Positions 13,777 through 19,471 of a stretch of DNA of 38,796 nucleotides are shown piece by piece. A program made the position numbers and the translations under genes. The notes beneath the pieces are model-generated. The model searched no databases and was not told the origin of the DNA. It worked only from the letters and a program-made list of their open reading frames with translations. Where the stretch lies: IMG/VR virus record IMGVR_UViG_3300047558_000148, positions 1 to 38,796 of that record, one strand, 5' to 3'. This DNA comes from a virus. Numbering within the stretch: the first letter of the stretch is position 1; each line of letters starts with the position of its first letter.

Positions 13777-14619
13777 TTACTTCCAAAGTTGTTTTAACAT
13801 AGATTTGCGCAGATTCTCGTCGCCATTGTGCTGAAGAATATCAGCAATTTTAATTGCGATTCGCGGAGTAACTTCTACAAGATTGCGATAGTGTTCTGCC
13901 ATGTAATCATATGCCTGCTCGATGATATCACCATCGTAGCCGCCAGCAAACTCCTGACAATTTTTACCAAGCATAGCATAGTTTTCAACTAAGTGAGCAG
14001 TATACATAAACTTTTGCTCTTCTGTAAAGTCGCACTCGGCATAGTTGAAGCGACTGGCAATAGCGTGTTTCCACTGCTTCAATGCTCGATTCATGCCGTC
14101 TCGCTTGTCGTTTGTAATCCAAATGATAGAGGCATTGAACTCAAAAGAATGAGGGACGTTGAACTCTTCCATCAGCGCGTTTTTCTTAGCAGTTTCCCAT
14201 CCAATCTGTCGGTTCTGACCGAGTTCAACAGCCCCAAGCAACATTGGGATGATAAGATTACGCTCACTATTGTGAATCAGGTCGCAATCATCTAGTACGA
14301 TGATGCGATGCTTGTGTCGATTAAGATACAATTTAACATACAGACTTGCCGCAGTAACTTTTGAGCCCTTAATGTACTCAGTGTTAGTTTGATGTCCACT
14401 ATCAATCAGCGCTTTTTTGACTGTATAAGTCTTGCCTACGCCAGCGTCACCGGCAATGATTAACCCATTAATAGCACTATCTGGATTCTTAGCGAAGCTA
14501 GTAACTTGAGCATTAATGCCATCAAAGTGATCAATGATTTCTTTAGCTATCGGATTTACACGGAATTTTGCTTTTGGATATACGCCGAAAGCACCGGCGG
14601 TTGTGTCGATTAATGACAT
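13777..14619 (-). CDS. AAA+ ATPase
   Basis: The 280-aa protein has a full AAA+ set: Walker A G-D-A-G-V-G-K-T at 57-64, Walker B I-I-V-L-D-D-C-D at 106-113, sensor 1 I-I-W-I-T-N at 165-170, and A-S-R-F (188-191) as probable arginine finger. A helical C-terminal lid ends I-A-D-I-L-Q-H-N-G-D. The stretch K-G-S-K-V-T-A-A-S-L-Y-V-K-L-Y before Walker B resembles AAA+ proteins of unknown role that I recall from marine podo- and myophages. It is first in the inverted cassette, with a near-consensus sigma70 promoter and strong ribosome site (AAGGAG, minus strand, 14631-14626), so it is likely made early. Possible roles are helicase loading, DNA remodelling with the zinc-finger protein, or host takeover. 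Confidence 0.8.
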   Translation of the reverse strand: MSLIDTTAGAFGVYPKAKFRVNPIAKEIIDHFDGINAQVTSFAKNPDSAINGLIIAGDAGVGKTYTVKKALIDSGHQTNTEYIKGSKVTAASLYVKLYLNRHKHRIIVLDDCDLIHNSERNLIIPMLLGAVELGQNRQIGWETAKKNALMEEFNVPHSFEFNASIIWITNDKRDGMNRALKQWKHAIASRFNYAECDFTEEQKFMYTAHLVENYAMLGKNCQEFAGGYDGDIIEQAYDYMAEHYRNLVEVTPRIAIKIADILQHNGDENLRKSMLKQLWK

Positions 14620-14679
14620 TAGATACTCCTTAAAGTTGAAAAGTTTGTTTTATGATTTGCCTTAGCAGCTCATGTGAGT

Positions 14680-14708
14680 ATTGTAGTATAAGCGTGATTT
14701 GTTGTCAA
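14680..14708 (-). promoter_or_regulatory. Sigma70-type promoter of the inverted cassette
   Basis: Read on the minus strand, TTGACA (14708-14703) and TACAAT (14685-14680) are 17 bases apart. The RNA would start near 14673 and reach the AAA+ start at 14619 after about 55 bases. Only 33 bases separate this promoter from the NATAAATA box that faces the scaffold gene, so the two units diverge from one control region. Confidence 0.85.
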
Positions 14709-14740
14709 GTACAGCAAAAGTATTCATTTTATCTATTGTA

Positions 14741-14748
14741 GATAAATA
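14741..14748 (+). promoter_or_regulatory. NATAAATA octamer before scaffold
   Basis: GATAAATA is preceded by ATCTATT, as at 5150 and 15638. The following leader (14750-14790) closely resembles the start of the capsid leader after 15645, including TTCGG.G.CA.CCGTA. The scaffold start is 58 bases downstream. Confidence 0.55.
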
Positions 14749-14805
14749 ATATGGTGAGCAATCACATAACTTCGGCGTCAACCGTACCTGACAGAAAGCA
14801 ATCAA

Positions 14806-15597
14806 ATGGAAATCGAAAACCAAGACAGTGGTCAATCCCAAGACCAATCACAGGGCCAACAAGGCACAACAGGTCAGCAAGACCAACAAGTAAACCCAGC
14901 AGCAATTAGAAAGTCAACACAAGCATCAATGTTGAAAGCCCTATCAAACGCTACAGGCACTGAGTTTCAAAGTATGGAGGATCTAATCTCCACAGTCGCT
15001 CGTTTATCACAACAAGCCCAACAAACTGCTAAGCCTGCTCAGCCAACTGGCGAAACAGAAGAACAGAAGCAAAAGCGCATTACTGCTAACGATCTACAAG
15101 ATCAATTACAGGCAATGAAGCAACAGTTTGAGCAACAACAAGCAGCACTCAAACAAAAAGAATTAGATAACTCTATTCGTAACGCGATGGGAGATCAATT
15201 TGATCCTGCTTTCTCAGATTATACTATTTCTGAAATCAAGCGCCAACTAGTAGAACAAGACGGCGACTTTATCGTTGTTGATAGCAAGAATCGCCAACGT
15301 TATTCAACAGATACTGGCGCTCCATTAACTATCAAAGAATTGATGGAAGAAATGGGTCGCAATAACCCTAAATTGTTACGCCAAACACAACAACCAAAAG
15401 GCGGCAGTGGACTCAGACCACAAGGCTCTATGTTTGATGGTATGCCAGGCGATGGTGAATTTGTTCCAGATTATACGAAGGACCCGGCAGCGTTTGAACA
15501 GTGGGCAGGCCGTAAAGGTTTAACTAAGAACAGTGGCTTAAAGTCATTAGGTGTAAACGTTCAGAACAGTCACCCTGGTAGAATGTTCGGACAGTAA
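14806..15597 (+). CDS. Scaffold protein
   Basis: The 263-aa protein immediately precedes the major capsid gene and has the composition of scaffolds: extremely rich in Gln, no cysteine, and charged. Residues 1-30 are low-complexity Q/S/G. Residues 60-125 form a long predicted coiled coil (L-Q-D-Q-L-Q-A-M-K-Q-Q-F-E-Q-Q-Q-A-A-L). The C-terminal part holds G-L-R-P-Q-G-S-M-F-D-G and a basic end, as expected of the capsid-binding tail. Scaffolds guide capsid shell assembly and then leave. No head protease gene is seen nearby. The ATG has no clear Shine-Dalgarno sequence (AGAAAG only). Confidence 0.75.
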   Translation: MEIENQDSGQSQDQSQGQQGTTGQQDQQVNPAAIRKSTQASMLKALSNATGTEFQSMEDLISTVARLSQQAQQTAKPAQPTGETEEQKQKRITANDLQDQLQAMKQQFEQQQAALKQKELDNSIRNAMGDQFDPAFSDYTISEIKRQLVEQDGDFIVVDSKNRQRYSTDTGAPLTIKELMEEMGRNNPKLLRQTQQPKGGSGLRPQGSMFDGMPGDGEFVPDYTKDPAAFEQWAGRKGLTKNSGLKSLGVNVQNSHPGRMFGQ

Positions 15598-15847
15598 TCT
15601 AGTTATTGATAGACATTATAGGAATATAGTGTCTATTGATAAATAAGATTATGGGTAGAAATACTCACAACATTTCGGTGGCACCGTAAAGCCAACTTAA
15701 CTCGATGACTACGTAAAGTCAATTCCATGTGTATAAATGGCTACGGTGCCTAAACAATACACACGTTATTGTCGGAATGGGTCTGACACTAACATCAAAA
15801 CTTTTAATGATACTGTGTCAGTCTAATAAACGACAGTAATATAAAAT
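15598..15847 (+). promoter_or_regulatory. Structured 5' leader of the major capsid gene
   Basis: This 250-base gap holds no gene. A 12-bp hairpin with GGAA loop (15609-15620/15625-15636) runs straight into a GATAAATA box at 15638. The RNA after it can form GGCACCGTA (15680-15688) with TACGGTGCC (15742-15750), 9 bp, enclosing GACT/AGTC at 15707-15720. It can also form ACAATA/TATTGT (15754-15759/15767-15772) and CTGACAC/GTGTCAG (about 15783-15789/15815-15821). No Shine-Dalgarno sequence stands before the capsid ATG, so the leader may set stability or translation of this highly expressed mRNA. Confidence 0.65.
15638..15645 (+). promoter_or_regulatory. NATAAATA octamer before major capsid gene
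   Basis: GATAAATA has TCTATT directly upstream and AAGATTATGGG downstream. It lies 203 bases before the capsid start and at the foot of a strong hairpin. Confidence 0.55.
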
Positions 15848-16837
15848 ATGGCATATGTGCTCGGCGGTTCAGCCGGTGAATCCAATTCATTCGAGAAAGC
15901 AATTTCTGGTTTCTGTCTACGCGCTGTTCACTCAGCAAGTGGCTTAGTTGACGCAACTCGCATTGCGACAATCAGCCAGGGAACAACCTACGTTATTCCT
16001 AAGTTTTCTCCACTTTCATACGCAGATTATGATCCTGCCGGTACAGGCGGCGACATCTCTGGTGACGCGAGTGAGCAAACACCTTCTATCGAACAAAGTA
16101 CAATCACTGCTACACCAGCAGTTGCTGCTACCTCTTTCGATACATTCTTGGCACAAACAGCCGCATTTGATCTAGCATCAAGTATCGGCGCAGAACTAGG
16201 CGAATCTTTCGCTGAGAAAGTTGACCAACGTGTTGCTAAGGCATTCTTGTCTTTCAAAGCAACTCCAGGCAATACAAACTACGCATCAAGTGCTGACGGT
16301 TTCACACGTCCTAGTGCTCTAGGCGCTATGGAACTACGCGCTGCTGGCGCCACTGGTGGTACAGCTACTGCTGGCTTCACAAGTGCTACAGTTAGTGAAT
16401 TGATTCGCAACATTCGTTCAGTATGGACTAACGCTGGCCTATCTGGTACACCTGTTGTAGTTCTAGACACTCAAGTATCTCAGTCACGTTTGTTAGGCGA
16501 ACTAACTGGCGGTGCTGTTAACAACAACATCTCTAACCTAGGTAATGAATTGCTACAAAACGGTAACGTTCAAAACCTATACGGCTGCCGTGTTCTATTC
16601 ACACGTTTCTTGCCAACAGCTTCACGCGCTATCGCAGGTGGCTCAGCAGAAACAATCCGTGTTGGCGCTTACTTCGGTGATAACTCAATCTACACCGTCA
16701 TGAAGAGTGGTCTAGATATCAAAATGGGCCAAAAGCCATACGGACTTCAGATGTGGCTTAGTGGCACTGGCTTCTTCGGTAGTGGTGTTGCTGACGGTCG
16801 CCGCGGCGGTGCTGTAAACGTGGAAATCACAGCCTGA
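15848..16837 (+). CDS. Major capsid protein
   Basis: The 329-aa product follows the scaffold. It has the alanine/glycine-rich, cysteine-poor composition of HK97-fold coat proteins of the N4-gp56/P22-like branch. An N-terminal region contains V-I-P-K-F-S-P-L-S-Y-A-D-Y. A helix F-A-E-K-V-D-Q-R-V-A-K-A-F is the probable spine region. An A-domain part has T-P-V-V-V-L-D-T-Q-V-S-Q, and the end is G-G-A-V-N-V-E-I-T-A. There is no obvious N-terminal delta domain, which fits a separate scaffold and no protease. The start has no visible ribosome site. A 250-base structured leader precedes it and a 10-bp hairpin follows it, both unlike the neighbouring genes. Confidence 0.85.
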   Translation: MAYVLGGSAGESNSFEKAISGFCLRAVHSASGLVDATRIATISQGTTYVIPKFSPLSYADYDPAGTGGDISGDASEQTPSIEQSTITATPAVAATSFDTFLAQTAAFDLASSIGAELGESFAEKVDQRVAKAFLSFKATPGNTNYASSADGFTRPSALGAMELRAAGATGGTATAGFTSATVSELIRNIRSVWTNAGLSGTPVVVLDTQVSQSRLLGELTGGAVNNNISNLGNELLQNGNVQNLYGCRVLFTRFLPTASRAIAGGSAETIRVGAYFGDNSIYTVMKSGLDIKMGQKPYGLQMWLSGTGFFGSGVADGRRGGAVNVEITA

Positions 16838-16846
16838 TAGTTGAAG

Positions 16847-16872
16847 TAGAGAGTGATTAAGTTCACTCTCTA
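16847..16872 (+). other. Perfect 10-bp hairpin after the capsid gene, no T-run
   Basis: TAGAGAGTGA (16847-16856) pairs with TCACTCTCTA (16863-16872) around a 6-base loop. No T-tract follows, so it is more likely an RNA-stabilising or processing hairpin, or a weak attenuator, than a terminator. It leaves the capsid mRNA bounded by structure on both sides. Confidence 0.7.
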
Positions 16873-16919
16873 TCGTATGTTCAATAATCGCTTAATTAAC
16901 TGACTACACAAGGAAAAAA

Positions 16920-17438
16920 ATGTCAATCTCATATTCAAGAATTAGTAACGCAACGGTCGACGACATTATCTTTTATGATCCTGCCGCTGAGCGCCGTGCT
17001 GACTCGCTCGATGTAAACTGGGATGATTATTTTCGAGTTGGCAGTCAGGAGATATTGTATTCACTAGAATTTGGTTGGTGGCCTAAGTATGTTGAAAGTA
17101 CAATGGGTGCTTGGTATTTTAAAAATGACGCGCAAGGTCGAATGGTAACTGCCTTTGACACTGCTAAATTGCTAAAAGATAGTCAAACACTAATTCGCTT
17201 AGACGTATTCAAGGCAGTAGAACAATTTTATAGCGCCTTAGTAACAGATGTTTCTAACATTAACGAAGTTGATGAAAAGAACTGGAAACATGCTAAGGCC
17301 CGTTATGAAGCTGAATTTACTAAAGCTGTTCAATTATCCAATTTCTACGATCTTAGACTTGACGGTATTATCGACAAGTTTGAAGAAAATATGAAAGCAG
17401 ATGCTGAATACTTCACGGGCGATAGGAGATACTTCTGA
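16920..17438 (+). CDS. Head-tail connector / adaptor protein
   Basis: The 172-aa protein directly follows the capsid gene, where siphoviruses encode the adaptor of the portal ring. It is mainly helical (L-L-K-D-S-Q-T-L-I-R-L-D-V-F-K-A-V-E-Q-F and A-R-Y-E-A-E-F-T-K-A-V-Q-L-S-N-F-Y-D), as in the gp6/gp15-like head completion proteins. The start has a clear ribosome site (AAGGAAA). The stop shares a base with the next ATG (TGATG at 17436-17440). The family assignment is by position and helical pattern, not by a diagnostic motif. Confidence 0.6.
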   Translation: MSISYSRISNATVDDIIFYDPAAERRADSLDVNWDDYFRVGSQEILYSLEFGWWPKYVESTMGAWYFKNDAQGRMVTAFDTAKLLKDSQTLIRLDVFKAVEQFYSALVTDVSNINEVDEKNWKHAKARYEAEFTKAVQLSNFYDLRLDGIIDKFEENMKADAEYFTGDRRYF

Positions 17439-17836
17439 TGGCACGACCATTAGTTACTAGCGCTGATGTTACTGCGTGGCTCAAAGCTAAGCGAACTGGC
17501 TTTGAAGTCTTTGACGACTTTCCAACTGATATGAAGAATGTTCGTCATGGAATTTATGTTAATGACCCAGCTACCAGTGAGCGAGTACCATACCGACTAG
17601 GCGTACAAGATGAATCACACATTTACACTTGTGTAGATGCTATGAGAATTCTTGTAGTTACTTTTCAAGGTGATAACAAGCGTGATGCCGCTATTGATGC
17701 GGTAACTGGCATAGTGTTCGACAATGAATTGCTAGACGGGTATCACGAGCGTGACTATGTAATGGAACAAGAATACTTGAACAGAGCTGAATACCGAACA
17801 TACGATTTCGAACTTAAACGGATCGAAACCCAATAA
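17438..17836 (+). CDS. Head-tail joining / tail terminator-type protein
   Basis: The 132-aa protein is mixed alpha/beta. The N-terminal helix contains V-T-A-W-L-K-A-K-R. Beta strands include H-I-Y-T-C-V-D-A-M-R-I-L-V-V-T-F-Q-G-D, then a helix, and a strand pair ends Y-R-T-Y-D-F-E-L-K-R-I. That order, just before the tail tube gene, fits the tail-terminator fold (lambda gpU-like) that caps the tail and meets the head. The sequence alone does not prove it. Translation is coupled to the upstream connector. Confidence 0.5.
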   Translation: MARPLVTSADVTAWLKAKRTGFEVFDDFPTDMKNVRHGIYVNDPATSERVPYRLGVQDESHIYTCVDAMRILVVTFQGDNKRDAAIDAVTGIVFDNELLDGYHERDYVMEQEYLNRAEYRTYDFELKRIETQ

Positions 17837-17855
17837 CAACTAAAGGAAAACAATC

Positions 17856-18362
17856 ATGGCAAGAATTACCACAAACACAACATCTACACAACCAGTTATC
17901 GTTATCAAGGTTGGTGAGCGCAACACAAACAGTGCGACTCCAATCTCTGCCGAAACTACTGGTTTGACAATTCCTTTCTTACAGGACTTGACAATCACCA
18001 ACTCAACTGGTGTCTATAGCTATACTACTTTCACTGATATTGATACACGCAAGTTGTCAACACCAGCTGATAACGAAATCTCTACTAACATCGTTATTGA
18101 CGATACTGTATATTTCGGCGATGCTACTGCTACTGCTGCTACAGCCGCTCGTTTGGGTCTAGCAACCTTGTCTACTGACAAGTATCCAATCGTGTTTACA
18201 ATCTACTGGACAGGCAATACAAGTGCTACCACAGATCGTATCACAGTTGGTCAGGGCTTTATTAGCTCCTTAGCTCCAACAACATCACCAGATGCGCCAA
18301 TTTGGGTAACACCAATGACCATCGCTGTTGACGGTGCTATGGCTACTACTGTTACTGGTTAA
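17856..18362 (+). CDS. Major tail (tube) protein
   Basis: The 168-aa product is rich in threonine and beta-strand patterns (T-Y-S type repeats such as G-V-Y-S-Y-T-T-F-T-D-I and Y-P-I-V-F-T-I-Y-W-T-G-N). It has no cysteine and lies between the connector genes and the tail chaperones, which is the standard place of the tube subunit. The ribosome site is good (AAAGGAAAA). A separate terminator right after the gene fits high-level expression of a structural subunit. Tube subunits stack as hexameric rings along the tape measure. Confidence 0.75.
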   Translation: MARITTNTTSTQPVIVIKVGERNTNSATPISAETTGLTIPFLQDLTITNSTGVYSYTTFTDIDTRKLSTPADNEISTNIVIDDTVYFGDATATAATAARLGLATLSTDKYPIVFTIYWTGNTSATTDRITVGQGFISSLAPTTSPDAPIWVTPMTIAVDGAMATTVTG

Positions 18363-18383
18363 TCTACCTAGGATGTAGAGATC

Positions 18384-18416
18384 GGGCGGGTTACCCACAA
18401 GGTAGTCCGCCTTTTT
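18384..18416 (+). terminator. Terminator after the tail tube gene
   Basis: GGCGG (18385-18389) pairs with CCGCC (18407-18411), and within it TACC pairs with GGTA around a CACAA loop. T-run at 18412-18416. Genes further on have their own NATAAATA box at 18425. Confidence 0.85.
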
Positions 18417-18424
18417 AGTAAGTG

Positions 18425-18432
18425 AATAAATA
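18425..18432 (+). promoter_or_regulatory. NATAAATA octamer before tail chaperone operon
   Basis: AATAAATA lies directly after the tube terminator and only 2 bases before the ATG at 18435. If it is a promoter, the first gene would be leaderless or be read from upstream readthrough. Confidence 0.4.
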
Positions 18433-18434
18433 TT

Positions 18435-18629
18435 ATGAATAAAGAAAATAAACAATGGCTTAACGATGAGAATGAAATCTTAGATTCTCTTCTAGCCGAT
18501 GAAGCAAAAGCAAAGGCAATGCTTGTTGACATGGAGAATACGCTCCGTCAACTAAAAGCCAAAAGTTCATTCAGACTTGCTCTAATCAATAGTCTGCGTG
18601 AAAGCAAATCAACTAAGGAAAATAAATGA
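18435..18629 (+). CDS. Small coiled-coil protein, 64 aa
   Basis: The short charged protein is almost entirely helical (E-I-L-D-S-L-L-A-D-E-A-K-A-K-A-M-L-V-D-M, then L-R-Q-L-K-A-K), so it is probably a coiled coil. It overlaps the tail chaperone gene by four bases (ATGA at 18626-18629). No ribosome site is seen before its ATG. It is not recognised. By position it may aid tail assembly. Confidence 0.55.
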   Translation: MNKENKQWLNDENEILDSLLADEAKAKAMLVDMENTLRQLKAKSSFRLALINSLRESKSTKENK

Positions 18630-18922
18630 AAATGAGTCAATTGGCAGCTAAGCCACAATTAGTAGAAGTCACACTAGATGACGAAGCAACCGTCCTAGAA
18701 TACGGCGAAGCAATTACATTCCACACATGGGATAGACAACCAATGTCTGTCTTTATGAAGCTGGCGCAATCAACAGAATCAAATCAGAGCGAAGCAATTA
18801 CTATTGTTAAGGACTTAATCCTTGACGAACACGGTAATAAACTTCTTGTAGATGATGTAATGTTACCTACAAAAGTATTGATGAAGGCCATTGGTAAAGT
18901 TACCCAATTATTGGGAAACTAA
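18626..18922 (+). CDS. Tail assembly chaperone, short form (gpG-like)
   Basis: The 98-aa protein sits between tube and tape-measure genes and ends in a slippery heptamer, as lambda G does. It is acidic, with a beta start (L-V-E-V-T-L-D-D) and helical end (P-T-K-V-L-M-K-A-I-G-K-V-T-Q-L-L-G-N). In the normal frame it stops at 18920-18922. A fraction of ribosomes should slip back one base at 18913-18919 and continue into the next frame. Chaperones of this kind coat the tape measure before tube subunits polymerise. Confidence 0.8.
   Translation: MKMSQLAAKPQLVEVTLDDEATVLEYGEAITFHTWDRQPMSVFMKLAQSTESNQSEAITIVKDLILDEHGNKLLVDDVMLPTKVLMKAIGKVTQLLGN
18913..18919 (+). promoter_or_regulatory. -1 ribosomal frameshift site GGGAAAC
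   Basis: The heptamer reads G-GGA-AAC in the short chaperone frame, the X-XXY-YYZ form, immediately followed by TAA. Lambda uses GGGAAAG at the same point. After slipping, reading resumes at 18919 and stays open without a stop through to 19170. I see no strong hairpin just downstream. Confidence 0.88.
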
Positions 18923-19170
18923 CTGGCGGCACCATCCCTGAAGGAAGTAGAGAATTAGCAATGATTATGACACTAGACAACTTAGCACACAGATATGGTA
19001 AATTGCCTAGCGAAATTATTGCTAATAGTTCTACTTTCGATCTATATGTGATGGATGCTGCCGCAAGTTATCGTGATTATCAGCAACGCAAATCAGAAGG
19101 TAAAGTTGCGGTTGATTATACCGTAGATGAGCTACAAGATATAATGAAAAGAACAAAAACAAATGCTTAA
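18919..19170 (+). CDS. Frameshifted part of tail chaperone (gpT-like; product joins 18626-18919 to 18919-19170)
   Basis: This frame reads L-T-G-G-T-I-P-E-G-S-R-E-L-A from the shift site and then M-I-M-T-L-D-N-L-A-H-R-Y-G-K-L-P-S-E-I. The 'L..rwG..Ps' pattern is typical of the second half of tail chaperones. The joined protein has 98 plus 83 residues, about 181 aa. The ATG at 18961 is in frame, but its upstream sequence (AGAGAATTAGCA) offers no good ribosome site, so independent start is less likely. The T part binds tube subunits in lambda. It overlaps the next gene by 8 bases. Confidence 0.8.
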   Translation, partial: LTGGTIPEGSRELAMIMTLDNLAHRYGKLPSEIIANSSTFDLYVMDAAASYRDYQQRKSEGKVAVDYTVDELQDIMKRTKTNA

Positions 19171-19471
19171 ATTTCAACTTCAACCTGTTCGTAAAGATAT
19201 TGAACTCGAAACAAAGAAGATTCAAAATGAATTAAAGAAAGTGCCAAAAAAAGCGCACGAATTCTTTAAGTATGGAGCACCTACTCCTGTAGATAGTGGC
19301 AATGCTCGTAGAAATACTGATTTAAAAGGCAATGAGATTGTTGCTGATTATCCATATGCCCAACGATTAGATGAAGGATATTCTAAGCAAGCGCCCGATG
19401 GTATGAGTAAGCCAACAATGGAATATATCAAACGAACAGTTAACAGAATTATGAGAGGCGGTAGAGTATAA
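19163..19471 (+). CDS. HK97-gp10-like tail completion / neck protein, copy 2
   Basis: The 102-aa protein has the gp10 pattern: P-V-D-S-G-N-A-R-R-N-T (residues 42-52), then Y-P-Y-A-Q-R-L-D-E-G-Y-S-K-Q-A-P-D-G-M (70-88), and a final helix. These proteins are placed at the head-tail interface. Its place between chaperone and tape measure, rather than next to the connector genes, is unusual. It shares only the family pattern with copy 1 at 7097. It starts inside the chaperone stop region and its last base is the first of the tape-measure ATG. Confidence 0.65.
   Translation: MLKFQLQPVRKDIELETKKIQNELKKVPKKAHEFFKYGAPTPVDSGNARRNTDLKGNEIVADYPYAQRLDEGYSKQAPDGMSKPTMEYIKRTVNRIMRGGRV

Noticed and set aside
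14662-14847. Minus-strand 61-codon frame over the divergent control region
   Set aside because: It covers both promoters and the scaffold start, has no ribosome site, and its product has no protein-like pattern beyond one hydrophobic run.
18961-19170. Separate 69-aa gene starting at ATG 18961
   Set aside because: It is in frame with the -1 extension from the slippery site, lacks a good ribosome site, and fits the second half of a chaperone fusion.
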